In this document: positions 32,613 through 40,871 of the stretch, piece after piece
Numbering within the stretch: position 1 is the first letter of the stretch
Layout of the letters: each line of letters starts with the position of its first letter
DNA from: Solirubrobacterales bacterium
GTDB lineage: Bacteria > Actinomycetota > Thermoleophilia > Solirubrobacterales > Solirubrobacteraceae
Reading direction: 5' to 3'
Assembly: GCA_003244205.1 (NCBI GenBank)
Contig: QHBW01000006.1
Location: forward strand, 1-42,737
Length of the DNA: 42,737 nt
Position numbers and translations under genes: made by a program
The notes under the pieces: generated by a model
Told to the model about the DNA's origin: nothing
Database searches by the model: none
What the model saw: only the letters and a program-made list of their open reading frames with translations

Positions 32613-34412
32613 CGCGTACATCTGCTCGATCTCCCGCTGGTACTTCTCGGCGATCGGCCTGCGCTTGAGCTTCATCGTTGGCGTCAGCTCGTCGCCACCG
32701 GGAAGCCAGTCGCCCGCGACGATCGTGAACTTCTTGATCTGCTCGACGCGCGCGAGCCGCGCGTTGGCGGCGTCGACACCCTCCTGGACGGCGGCGCGCA
32801 TGCGCTCATCGCCCGCCAGCGCCTCCAGCGAGTTGTCCTCGATCCTCCGCTGAGAGGCCCACATCGGGGCGAAGTCGGCGTCGAGCACGATCAGCGCCGT
32901 GTTGTAGGAGCGCGCGTCGCCGATCGTGCACGCCTGGCCGATCAGCGGGCTCGCCGCCTTGAGCGTGGACTCGATGTTCGCCGGCGACATGTTCTTGCCC
33001 GCGGCGTTGATGATCAGCTCCTTCTTGCGGTCGACGATGCGCAGGTAGCCGTGGTCGTCGAACTCGCCGATGTCCCCGGTCCGCAGCCAGCCATCCTCGG
33101 TGAACGTTTCAGCTGTCTTCTCGGGGAGGTTGCGGTAGCCGACCATCACGATTTCGGACTTGAGCAGGACCTCGCCGTCGCTGTCCAGGCGGATCTGCAC
33201 CCCCGGGGCCGGTGGACCGACGGTGCCGATTCGCACCTTCCCCGGTGGGTTCACGCAACCGCCACCGCACGTCTCCGACATCCCCCACAGCTCGGCGAGC
33301 TGCAGCCCGATCGCGTGGAAGAACTCGAGCACCTCGGGCGGCGTCGGCGCAGCGCCGACGTTGATCGCCGAGACCTCGTCGAGGCCGAGCTGGTGGCGCA
33401 GCTTGGAGAAGATCGCCGCGTCGGCCGCTGCGACCTTCGCCGCGAGCTCCTCGGGCACGGGCTCATCTGCCTGTTCGTGGCGCACCTTCTGGATCGCCGC
33501 CTCTAGCGCCGCCTCGGTCTGGACGCGCTGCTCGTCGGGCTGCCCCTGGATCATCGCCTCGAGCCCCGACTTCATCTTCTCCCAGATGCGCGGCACCGCG
33601 AAGAACCAGTTTGGCCTGACCTGGGGCAGGTAGCCGACGATCTCACGTGGGTTCGCGCAGCACGTGACCGTCATCCCGTACATCAGCGGGAGATAGTGGT
33701 GGGCGCCACGCTCGGCGATGTGGGCCGCCGGTAGCCAGGAGATGACGCGCGAGCCCTCGGGGAACTGGACGATCTCCTCGACGGAGCGCATCGCGCTGAG
33801 GAGGTTGTGGTGCGTGAGCTGGACGCCCTTCGGCGGCCCGGTGGTCCCCGAGGTGTAGATCAGCGTGAGGATGTCGTCGGCCTGCGTGGCGGCGACCGCC
33901 GCGTCGACGTCGAAGTCCGCGTTGGAGCCCTCCACGTCCGTGAGCGCGATCGTGCCCTCGGGGGGGTCGCCGTCGACGACGATCACGTGCTCGAGGTTTG
34001 GGAGCTGCTTGCGCGCCTCGAGCATGTTTGGGAGGTACTGCTGCTCGACGAACGCCACGTGCGCGTCGGCGTCGGAGACGATGTACTCGATCTGATTCGG
34101 CGCATAGGTCTGGTAGATCGAGAAGGGCGTGGCGCCCAACGTCACCGCGGCGAGGTCGACGATGTGGAACTCCGGCCGGTTGGAGAGCATGATCGCGACC
34201 GAGTCGCCACGCTTGACCCCCAGCCCGGCGAGGCCGCGGGCGAGATCGTCGACGCGCTCACGAAGCTCTCCCCACGAGATCGACACAGAGTCGTCGACGA
34301 GGCGCACCGCCACGCGATCTGAGTGGGTCGCCGCCGTGCGGCGGAAGGCCTCGGCGATCGTGGGCGCGTCGACGGCGCGGCCGACGGCCTCGGTTGCGGT
34401 GCTCGACTCCAT
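32607..34412 (-). CDS. Long-chain fatty acyl-CoA synthetase (AMP-forming)
   Basis: 601 residues of the ANL superfamily. The P-loop YTSGTTGPPKGVQLTH is intact; further motifs are WGMSETCGGG, DGWLRTGDIGEFDDHGYLRI and DRKKELIINAAGKNMSPANI. The final catalytic-lysine region is TPTMKLKRRPIAEKY. The VPRIWEKMKSG segment and the PLMYGM motif are those of the long-chain FACS group (FadD15-like). It activates fatty acids to acyl-CoA, probably at the membrane. A GAGGGAG SD lies about nine bases before the ATG. It may supply acyl-CoA for storage or beta-oxidation. It is on the same strand as rseP but about 70 bases downstream. Confidence 0.95.
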   Translation of the reverse strand: MESSTATEAVGRAVDAPTIAEAFRRTAATHSDRVAVRLVDDSVSISWGELRERVDDLARGLAGLGVKRGDSVAIMLSNRPEFHIVDLAAVTLGATPFSIYQTYAPNQIEYIVSDADAHVAFVEQQYLPNMLEARKQLPNLEHVIVVDGDPPEGTIALTDVEGSNADFDVDAAVAATQADDILTLIYTSGTTGPPKGVQLTHHNLLSAMRSVEEIVQFPEGSRVISWLPAAHIAERGAHHYLPLMYGMTVTCCANPREIVGYLPQVRPNWFFAVPRIWEKMKSGLEAMIQGQPDEQRVQTEAALEAAIQKVRHEQADEPVPEELAAKVAAADAAIFSKLRHQLGLDEVSAINVGAAPTPPEVLEFFHAIGLQLAELWGMSETCGGGCVNPPGKVRIGTVGPPAPGVQIRLDSDGEVLLKSEIVMVGYRNLPEKTAETFTEDGWLRTGDIGEFDDHGYLRIVDRKKELIINAAGKNMSPANIESTLKAASPLIGQACTIGDARSYNTALIVLDADFAPMWASQRRIEDNSLEALAGDERMRAAVQEGVDAANARLARVEQIKKFTIVAGDWLPGGDELTPTMKLKRRPIAEKYQREIEQMYAG

Positions 34413-34482
34413 CTTCTCGCTCCCTCGTTGTCCCTGCTTGCAGGCCGAACGCTACCGCAGCGCAGGGCCTGCGGGGAGCCCG

Positions 34483-35859
34483 CTAGCGGACGTGGAAGCC
34501 GCCGTTGGAGAGCGTGTGGATGTCGTTGGAGAGGCCGACGTAGCCGAGCAGCAGCACGAGCATGAAGCCGACCACGCTGGCGCGCTCCATCACCGCCACG
34601 GGCACGGCGCGCCCGCGGACCTTCTCGGCCAGCGCCCAGAAGACGTGCCCCCCGTCGAGCGGAAGGAAGGGGAAGAGGTTGAAGAGAGCGAGCGCGAGCG
34701 AGATGATCGCGAGCACCCTGAGGGCGTTGCCAACATCGAAGGAGAACTCCTGCTGGATGACGCTGTATGCCCCCACGACCCCGTTGAGCTGCTTCCGTCC
34801 GCTGGGCTCAAAGATCTTCGAGAAGGCGTCAGCCGTCGCTCTCGTCACACCCCACAGCTCCTGGATACCGAGACTCGCGGCGTGGGCCAGCCCGACCTGG
34901 TGGTAGACGGTCCGCCCATCGAATCCGAAGCCGAGGCGCGTGCGCTTAGCGGTGGCATCGTAAAAGGGCGCGAGTGAGAAGGTCAGCAGACGGTCGCGGC
35001 GGCGAACCGTTATGCGGGCAGGAGTAGTGGCGCGACAGCCTGGCACCGCCTGACCAGAGCAGTGATGGCTGGAGATCGCCTTGGCGATCGCTGTCGGATC
35101 GCTACCACTGCCGTCGACCGAGAGGATGCGATCACCAGGCGCCAGCGATCCGGCCGCCGGCGCGCCGACCTCGAGGCTCGCGACCCGGTTGAGCGTCTGG
35201 TCGACGGGATTGCCTTGGACCGCATAGACCCCGAACACGAGCACGAACGCGATCACCAGGTTCACGGCAGGTCCCGCGACGATGACTACGATGCGCTTCC
35301 ACACCGGCTGGCGGAAGTACGCCCGCGCCGCGACCTCGGGCGGGACCTCGACGAGGAGCCTGATGGAGTCGCCGACCCGTAGCGACAGCCGGTTGACCTC
35401 GTCGCCCGGGGGCTCGGCAAGGGCGACCGCGCCGGATGCGTCCTCACGGAGCAGCAGATCTCCCGCTCTGCCGGTGGGGGACGATGAGCCGACGCGCGCG
35501 CTGTGGGTGGCGCCCGCGACCTCCAGCGTGAGGGGCCGCCCGAGCGCCCGCGCTGCGAGCTCGCGGTAAGGAACGTCGAGGATCACACCCCGCTCGTCGC
35601 CGATCCCCGTTACGTGCGCCACGATCTCGTCGGGCCGTAGCTCGCGCGGGTTCATCCCCGTGATCTTCACGTAGCCACCGAGGGGGATCGCGCCGATCCC
35701 GTACTCGGTCTCGCCTCGCCTGCGCTTGAAGATCAGCGGGGGGAAGAAGAGCGCAAAGCGCTCGACCCGCATCCCCACGGCCTTGGCGGCGACGAAGTGA
35801 CCCGCCTCGTGGAGGATGATCAGCGCAGCGAAGCCCCCGAACGCCAGGAGGTAGCTCAT
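34483..35859 (-). CDS. rseP: Site-2 protease, RIP metalloprotease RseP-like
   Basis: 458 residues. The zinc motif HEAGH (His17, His21) is in the first membrane segment and the third ligand motif LPLDGGHVFWAL near residue 400. IPLGGYVKITGMN follows the first helix. In the middle are a transmembrane segment (IVVIVAGPAVNLVIAFVLVF) and a PDZ-like domain (VGAPAAGSLAPGDRILSVDG). The C-terminal helix ends the protein. It cleaves membrane-bound anti-sigma factors or signal peptides. dxr lies ten bases upstream on the same strand, which is the conserved actinobacterial dxr-rip1 arrangement. The PDZ domain is larger than in the mycobacterial Rip1, with extra Ser/Asp-rich loops. Confidence 0.94.
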   Translation of the reverse strand: MSYLLAFGGFAALIILHEAGHFVAAKAVGMRVERFALFFPPLIFKRRRGETEYGIGAIPLGGYVKITGMNPRELRPDEIVAHVTGIGDERGVILDVPYRELAARALGRPLTLEVAGATHSARVGSSSPTGRAGDLLLREDASGAVALAEPPGDEVNRLSLRVGDSIRLLVEVPPEVAARAYFRQPVWKRIVVIVAGPAVNLVIAFVLVFGVYAVQGNPVDQTLNRVASLEVGAPAAGSLAPGDRILSVDGSGSDPTAIAKAISSHHCSGQAVPGCRATTPARITVRRRDRLLTFSLAPFYDATAKRTRLGFGFDGRTVYHQVGLAHAASLGIQELWGVTRATADAFSKIFEPSGRKQLNGVVGAYSVIQQEFSFDVGNALRVLAIISLALALFNLFPFLPLDGGHVFWALAEKVRGRAVPVAVMERASVVGFMLVLLLGYVGLSNDIHTLSNGGFHVR

Positions 35860-35869
35860 CCGCCCGACT

Positions 35870-37030
35870 TCATTGCGGCCGAGCGGGCGCCCGCTCGATC
35901 AACTCGCCAGCCACCGCCCTCGCCTCGTGGTCAGCCGCGTAGAGGTCGTCCCATGAGTGCACGCGCTCGGCACCGAGTCGCTCCAGCGCTCCCTCGATCA
36001 CCCGCGGAATTCCCATGAAGGGCAATCGCTTCCCGAGGAAGGCATGCACGGCGACCTCGTTTGCCGCGTTGAGCACACAGGGCGCGGTCCCACCCGCCTC
36101 GGCCGCTGCGCGCGCCAGCCGCAGGCAGGGGAACGCTTCGAGGTCCGCCTGCTCGAAGGTCAGCGCCCCCACATCAACGAGATCGAGCCTGGCCAACGGG
36201 ACGTCGGGCCGTTCGGGGTAGTGCAGCGCGTAGGCGATCGGCACGCGCATATCCGGCTGACCGAGATGGGCTAGCGCGGCGCCGTCGCAGAGGGTCACGA
36301 GCGCGTGGACGATCGACTGCGGGTGGACGACGACATCAATGCGCTCGTAGGGGATGCCGAACAGGTGATGGGCTTCGATCAGCTCGAGACCCTTGTTCAG
36401 CAGCGTCGCGGAGTCGACGGTGATCTTCCCTCCCATGCGCCAGGTGGGATGCGCGAGCGCCTGCTCGACGGTCACGTCGTGGAGCTCGTGCGCCGAGCGC
36501 CCGCGAAACGGGCCGCCCGACGCTGTCAGCACGAGGCGCTCGATGGTCCCCGGCCGCTCGGCTCCGATCAGCTGGTGAAGGGCTGAGTGCTCGGAGTCCA
36601 CGGGGATGATCTGGGCGCCGGTGGCCTCCGCCAGCGCCATCACGAGCTCGCCCCCAACGACCAGCGACTCCTTGTTGGCCAGCGCGACGTCGATGCCCTC
36701 GGTCAGCGCAACGACCGTCGGACCGAGACCGGCCGCCCCTACGAGCGCGTTGAGGACGAGGTCTGCCTCGGACTCGCGCACGAGCTCGACGAGGCCGTCG
36801 GCGCCGGTCAGGACCTCGCCGCCGGCCCAGATCTCTGAGGCGCGGGCGCCCGCGTCGGGATCGGCCAACCCGATCCGCCGCACGCCGTGCTCGCTCGCCT
36901 GCGCGACGAGCTGCTCCCAGGCGCCCTCGGCCGACAGTCCGACCAGCTCGATCTCGGGCGAGCGCGCCACGATGTCGAGCGCCTGGGTCCCGATCGAGCC
37001 CGTGGAGCCGAGGATGAGGAGGCGACGCAT
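35870..37030 (-). CDS. dxr: 1-deoxy-D-xylulose 5-phosphate reductoisomerase
   Basis: 386 residues. The start MRRLLILGSTGSIGTQALDI gives the NADPH-binding GSTGSIG loop. The catalytic region is in ANKESLVVGGELV, PVDSEHSALHQLI, LTASGGPF and PTWRMGGKITVDSATLLNKG, all canonical for DXR. The C-terminal region closes with ACLRLARAAAEAGG-like segments. It converts DXP to MEP, the second step of the MEP pathway. A longer in-frame reading starting at 37072 is rejected because the conserved start is MRRLLILG. It sits about 40 bases from a tRNA gene and ten bases before rseP. Confidence 0.97.
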   Translation of the reverse strand: MRRLLILGSTGSIGTQALDIVARSPEIELVGLSAEGAWEQLVAQASEHGVRRIGLADPDAGARASEIWAGGEVLTGADGLVELVRESEADLVLNALVGAAGLGPTVVALTEGIDVALANKESLVVGGELVMALAEATGAQIIPVDSEHSALHQLIGAERPGTIERLVLTASGGPFRGRSAHELHDVTVEQALAHPTWRMGGKITVDSATLLNKGLELIEAHHLFGIPYERIDVVVHPQSIVHALVTLCDGAALAHLGQPDMRVPIAYALHYPERPDVPLARLDLVDVGALTFEQADLEAFPCLRLARAAAEAGGTAPCVLNAANEVAVHAFLGKRLPFMGIPRVIEGALERLGAERVHSWDDLYAADHEARAVAGELIERAPARPQ

Positions 37031-37072
37031 GGGCGCGGTCAGTCTGGCAGGCGACTTACAGCCTCCATGCAT

Positions 37073-37145
37073 GGGCGTGCCAGGACTCGAACCTGGGTCG
37101 TACCGATTATGAGTCGGCTGCTCTGACCAACTGAGCTACACGCCC
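37073..37145 (-). tRNA. tRNA with CAU anticodon (elongator Met or Ile2)
   Basis: 73 bases on the minus strand. Acceptor stem GGGCGTG pairs with CACGCCC; D-arm GCTC/GAGC; anticodon stem GCCGA/TCGGT with loop CTCATAA (anticodon CAT); T-arm CCAGG-TTCGAGT-CCTGG. CCA is not encoded. The acceptor begins with a perfect G1-C72 pair, so it is not the initiator. Whether it is elongator Met or a lysidine-modified Ile2 tRNA needs comparison of identity elements. Confidence 0.93.
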
Positions 37146-37198
37146 CGAGCGTCAACGCTAGTGGGCCCGGCGCCGGGCTGGCGCCCCGGCGTCGTGGC

Positions 37199-38206
37199 TC
37201 AGCTGGCGATCGCCTTCTGCACTGCCTGCTCAAGCTCATCGGCCGAAAACGCTCCCTCGATGCGCGCCACGATGACCCCGTGGCGGTCGATCGCAAACAT
37301 CCATGGCTCGGTCGGCAGCCGGTAGGCCGCTACCTGGGGACGGTAGCCCTTGCTCACTTGATTGCCGTTGTAGATCTCCATGTGAATGAAGTCGGCCTGG
37401 CGACCGTACTTGGCCTCCAGCTGCGCCACGAGATCCACGACGGGACCGCATACCCGGCTCTGGCAGAGCTGCGGCGTCGCGAACAGGAGGATCACTGGCC
37501 TGTGTCCAACAACCTTGGCGAAGTCGACCTTGTGCATGTCGTCGGGCGGCGTGCGCGTGTCGATCAGCGAGACGTTGCCCCCCACCGAGGCGGTGGTTGG
37601 CGTGTGGATCACGATTGCTCGCTGGCCGACCGCGGGCGGCGTCGCGGCGACGTTGCTGAGCTGCACGCCCTCGGCATTGCTCGCCTCGAGCTTGCCGTTG
37701 ATCCGCAGGAGCGCGACGACCGCCTGGATCTTGGCCGTGGAGAACGGGACGTAGGCCACGTTGACCGACTTGGCGGCGAAGGGATCGCTGGCAACGGTCT
37801 GACTCTGAAATGGTGGAGCCACCGCGAGCGACTCCTGGCGCACGGGGAACGGTCCGCGAGCGTTCGCCCCGCTGGCCGAGCCGAGGTAGAGCGCCACGGG
37901 CGGTCCGACGATCTGCTTGCGGTCAACGCTGAAGAGGGCGAACCCGAACCGATTGACGCCGGCTGTGACCACGGACATGCTCGGCGCCAGCACCGGTCCA
38001 GTTGGCAGTCCGTGGATGATCTGGCCGAGCGTGCGCCCCTGCGCGGACGGGAAGTCGCGCGCACTGGAGGTGAACGTCGTGGGGGTCGAGCTCGACTTCG
38101 AGCTCGACCCTCCACAACCCGCGGCGAGCGCGGCCGCGGCGAACGCCAGCAGGACGCAAAGCGTCACGCGTGACCGAGGCCGCTGGCAGGCAGGTGGACG
38201 GCGCAT
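37199..38206 (-). CDS. Lipoprotein with C-terminal thioredoxin-like domain
   Basis: 335 residues. The start at 38206 gives a basic N-region (MRRPPACQRPRSR), a hydrophobic core and a lipobox LAAGC with Cys31 as lipidation site, so it is anchored at the outer face of the membrane. A Ser-rich linker and a beta-rich middle domain (VVTAGVNRFGFALFSVDRKQ, with VPFSTAKIQAVVALLRINGK later) follow. The C-terminal 130 residues are thioredoxin-like: VILLFATPQLCQSRVCGPVV with two cysteines six residues apart (CQSRVC) instead of CxxC, then QADFIHMEIYNG and the cis-Pro region PTEPWMFAIDR. The function may be extracytoplasmic thiol or copper chemistry, but the atypical cysteine spacing makes this uncertain. 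Confidence 0.82.
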   Translation of the reverse strand: MRRPPACQRPRSRVTLCVLLAFAAAALAAGCGGSSSKSSSTPTTFTSSARDFPSAQGRTLGQIIHGLPTGPVLAPSMSVVTAGVNRFGFALFSVDRKQIVGPPVALYLGSASGANARGPFPVRQESLAVAPPFQSQTVASDPFAAKSVNVAYVPFSTAKIQAVVALLRINGKLEASNAEGVQLSNVAATPPAVGQRAIVIHTPTTASVGGNVSLIDTRTPPDDMHKVDFAKVVGHRPVILLFATPQLCQSRVCGPVVDLVAQLEAKYGRQADFIHMEIYNGNQVSKGYRPQVAAYRLPTEPWMFAIDRHGVIVARIEGAFSADELEQAVQKAIAS

Positions 38207-38344
38207 GTGACGAGACTCTAGGGAGGTCGAGCGTGTGCTTCGCCACGGCGCCTCGTCGAACGCCGTCTCCGGGTCGTCCATGATTGGATACTGCGCCCAT
38301 CCCGCCGGCTGTCCGGTTGGCGGCGCCAAGGAGAGGAAGCATCA

Positions 38345-39067
38345 ATGCCGCAGCAAGCCGCGATCGTAACGGGCGCATCGAGCGGGATCGGGCTTGCGAT
38401 CGCGAGGATGCTCGCGAGCGAGGGCTATGGCGTGACGATGGCCGCGCGCCGCCCTGAGAAGCTGAGCGAGGCGGCCGCGGGCCTCAGCGAGGAGGGCTAT
38501 GACGTCCACCAGGTGCCCGCCAACATGAGCTCAGAGGAGGACATCCAGCGCGTCGTCTCCGAGCATCGCGAGCGCTACGGCCGACTCGACGTCCTCGTCA
38601 ACAACGCTGGGGTCGGCATCGGCGCGCCGGTGGGCGAGACGCAGACCAAGCGGCTCGACATCCAGCTCGACGTCAACCTGCGAGCGATCGTCCTGTTCTA
38701 TCGGGAGTGTCTCGAGCTGCTCAAAGCGGCGGGTGCCGAGCACCGCAACGCGATCGTTGTGAACACCTCCTCGATCTCCGCAAAGGCGGGCCAGCCCTGG
38801 CTGTCGATCTACTCGGCCACGAAAGCAGGCGTCGTCGCCTTCACCGAGGCGATGAACAAGGAGCTCAACAGCGAGGGGATCAAGTCGACCGCTCTCTGCC
38901 CGGCGTTCGTCGACACGCCGATGACCGACTTCGTCAAGGGCTCCGTCGCCCCCGAGGACATGATCCGCCCGCAGGACATCGCCGAGATGTTGCTCGCGCT
39001 ACTGCGCCTCTCCCCCGCGTGCATCATCCCTGAGATCATCTTCCAGCGCCCTGGCGAACAGCTGTAG
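38345..39067 (+). CDS. Short-chain dehydrogenase/reductase
   Basis: 240 residues, a classical SDR. TGASSGIGLAIARMLA binds NAD(P); NNAGVG is the fourth-strand motif; SSISAKAGQPWLSIYSATKA contains the catalytic Ser, Tyr and Lys (YSATK). CPAFVDTPM follows. The Arg pair in AARRPEK after beta-2 suggests NADP preference. Substrate unknown. An AGGAGAGG SD lies at good distance from the ATG. It is divergent from the thioredoxin-like lipoprotein with a 138-base shared control region, where I see no clear operator. Confidence 0.92.
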   Translation: MPQQAAIVTGASSGIGLAIARMLASEGYGVTMAARRPEKLSEAAAGLSEEGYDVHQVPANMSSEEDIQRVVSEHRERYGRLDVLVNNAGVGIGAPVGETQTKRLDIQLDVNLRAIVLFYRECLELLKAAGAEHRNAIVVNTSSISAKAGQPWLSIYSATKAGVVAFTEAMNKELNSEGIKSTALCPAFVDTPMTDFVKGSVAPEDMIRPQDIAEMLLALLRLSPACIIPEIIFQRPGEQL

Positions 39068-39073
39068 ACAGCG

Positions 39074-39733
39074 CTACGCGCGCGCGGCGGGCTCGCGCTC
39101 GGCGCCGCGGTCCGCTGCGGGCTCAGCCCGACCGGGTGCACGAATCGCGGCGTCACTGCCGGCGCCAGCGTCGGCCTCGGCGCGCGCGATCGCCTGCTCG
39201 TAGTCGTCGAGCCGGCGGAACGGCCGCAACCAGCTCCAGCCGGGACGGCGGCGCAGCTCCTCGGAGCGGTCAGGGTCGCCGAAACGCGTGCGGACAGAGA
39301 CTGCCTGCGACGACTCGGCGTCAAGCCCGGCCCGCCGGCGGGTGCCGAGCCGCCGACGCGTGTGTTCGATCCGCGTCTGCGCCGCCAGCGAGCGGTGCTC
39401 AGCAATCGCCTCACCGAGATCGACGTCCTCTTCCTCGGCGAGCAGGCTGCTCTCGAGGTGGGAAGTCAGCACGCGCAGCTCGCGTACAGAGGCCCGGCGG
39501 GCGCGCTTTGCGCGCGTGAACCCGTCCCAGGCTCTGGCGAACGGCAAGAAGTCCGTCCGCGCGCCCTGTCGGTGGGCCGCAAGCATCGGACAGACCCCTC
39601 CGCGCCGGTCGACATAGGCGCCCACGATGATCACGTTGGCGCGGACTCCGTCGAGCATCGCTGCCCGCGTGGTGACCGGCAGGCAGTCAATGGCGCTTCG
39701 CAGGTCGTGGGTGGAGGCTCGCACGCTTGGCAT
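39074..39733 (-). CDS. Hypothetical protein, probably lineage-specific
   Basis: 219 residues from the ATG at 39733 (MPSVRASTHDLRSAIDCLPV); an ATG at 39769 is possible but has no SD, while AGGGA lies 11 bases before the chosen one. The first 70 residues (RANVIIVGAYVDRRGGVCPM, then LAAHRQGARTDFLPFARAWD) look conserved and folded. A central charged helix follows (ELRVLTSHLESSLLAEEEDV). The C-terminal part is Arg/Ala/Glu-rich with a WSWLRPFRRLDDYE segment. I recognise no domain and no active-site motif; I believe similar proteins occur in related Thermoleophilia, but cannot check. No transmembrane helix. It converges closely on the SDR gene. Confidence 0.7.
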   Translation of the reverse strand: MPSVRASTHDLRSAIDCLPVTTRAAMLDGVRANVIIVGAYVDRRGGVCPMLAAHRQGARTDFLPFARAWDGFTRAKRARRASVRELRVLTSHLESSLLAEEEDVDLGEAIAEHRSLAAQTRIEHTRRRLGTRRRAGLDAESSQAVSVRTRFGDPDRSEELRRRPGWSWLRPFRRLDDYEQAIARAEADAGAGSDAAIRAPGRAEPAADRGAEREPAARA

Positions 39734-39829
39734 AGGCTGCAGCGTCCCTGACGGCGCGGCTAGTCGCATGCTAGGCCAGCGCGTCGCACGTCACAAGGGC
39801 TTCCTCCTCACGAAAGGGCGCTTGCAAAC

Positions 39830-40867
39830 GTGAAACTCGGTGTGCACATCGGCTACTGGGGCCTCGGCCTCACCTCGTCAGACCAGCTCACGCTGGTGCA
39901 GGAGGCGGAGCGGCTGGGCTACGACTCGATCTGGGCCGCCGAGGCATACGGCTCCGATGCGGCCACGGTCCTCGGTTGGCTGGCGGCGGCCACGTCGCAG
40001 ATCAAGCTGGGCTCGGCCATCTTCCAGATGCCGGGGCGCTCGCCGGCGATGACGGCGATGACCGCTGCGACGCTGGACCAGCTCTCCGATGGGCGCTTCT
40101 TGCTGGGCATCGGCTCGTCGGGGCCGCAGGTCGCCGAGGGCTGGCATGGACAGCGCTTCGCGCGCCAGCTCCAGCGTACGCGCGAATACGTCGCCGTCGT
40201 GCGCAAGGCGCTCGCGCGCGAGCGACTCGAGTTCCACGGCGAGACGCTCGAGCTGCCGCTGCCCGATGGGCCCGGCAAGGCGCTCAAGCTGATCATCGCG
40301 CCCGTCCAGGAGAGCATCCCGATCTACCTGGCTGCGATCGGCCCCAAGAACACGGCGCTGGCGGGCGAGATCGCCGATGGCTGGATCCCCACGCTCTTCT
40401 CACCCGAGCACTTGGCGGAGTTCCGGCCGCTGCTCGAGGAGGGAGCGGCCAGGTCTGGTCGCACGATCGACGACAGCTTCGACATCGCGCCCACGGTCAG
40501 CCTCAACATCACCGACGATCTCGACGCCGGTCGCGACGCGATGCGTCCCTACATCGCGCTTTATGTGGGCGGGATGGGGTCGCGCGAGCGAAACTTCTAC
40601 AACGCCCTCGTCCAGCGCTACGGCTTCGAGGACGCCGCGCGGGAGGTGCAGGACCTCTACCTCGACGGAAAGAAGGAAGCGGCGGCGGCCGCGCTGCCGG
40701 TGGAGCTGATCGACACGGTGACGCTCGTCGGACCGCGCGACCGCATCAAGGAGCGCCTTGCGGTGTACCGCGATGCCGGCGTCGGGACGCTGGGTGTGAC
40801 ACCGTGGGCGCTGACTGCCGACGGGCGGCTGGATCAGTTGCGTCAGCTGGCCGAGCTGGCGGCATAG
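39830..40867 (+). CDS. LLM-class flavin-dependent oxidoreductase, possibly F420-dependent
   Basis: 345 residues from a GTG. The luciferase-like TIM barrel begins MKLGVHIGYWGLGLTSSDQL, with AERLGYDSIWAAEAYGSDA and IKLGSAIFQMPGRSPAMTAM, then LDQLSDGRFLLGIGSSGPQV. These segments fit the F420-dependent subgroup common in Actinobacteria, though FMN cannot be excluded. VTLVGPRDRIKERLAVYRDA closes the barrel. The enzyme likely catalyses a redox step on an unknown lipid, sugar or xenobiotic. AAAGGG is 13 bases upstream, a poor but possible SD. The glycosyltransferase gene follows after four bases, so the pair may be an operon. Confidence 0.9.
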   Translation: MKLGVHIGYWGLGLTSSDQLTLVQEAERLGYDSIWAAEAYGSDAATVLGWLAAATSQIKLGSAIFQMPGRSPAMTAMTAATLDQLSDGRFLLGIGSSGPQVAEGWHGQRFARQLQRTREYVAVVRKALARERLEFHGETLELPLPDGPGKALKLIIAPVQESIPIYLAAIGPKNTALAGEIADGWIPTLFSPEHLAEFRPLLEEGAARSGRTIDDSFDIAPTVSLNITDDLDAGRDAMRPYIALYVGGMGSRERNFYNALVQRYGFEDAAREVQDLYLDGKKEAAAAALPVELIDTVTLVGPRDRIKERLAVYRDAGVGTLGVTPWALTADGRLDQLRQLAELAA

Positions 40868-40871
40868 GCCG

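Noticed and set aside
37073-37145. CAU tRNA as initiator tRNA
   Set aside because: It has a perfect first acceptor pair and lacks the three G-C pairs of the initiator anticodon stem.
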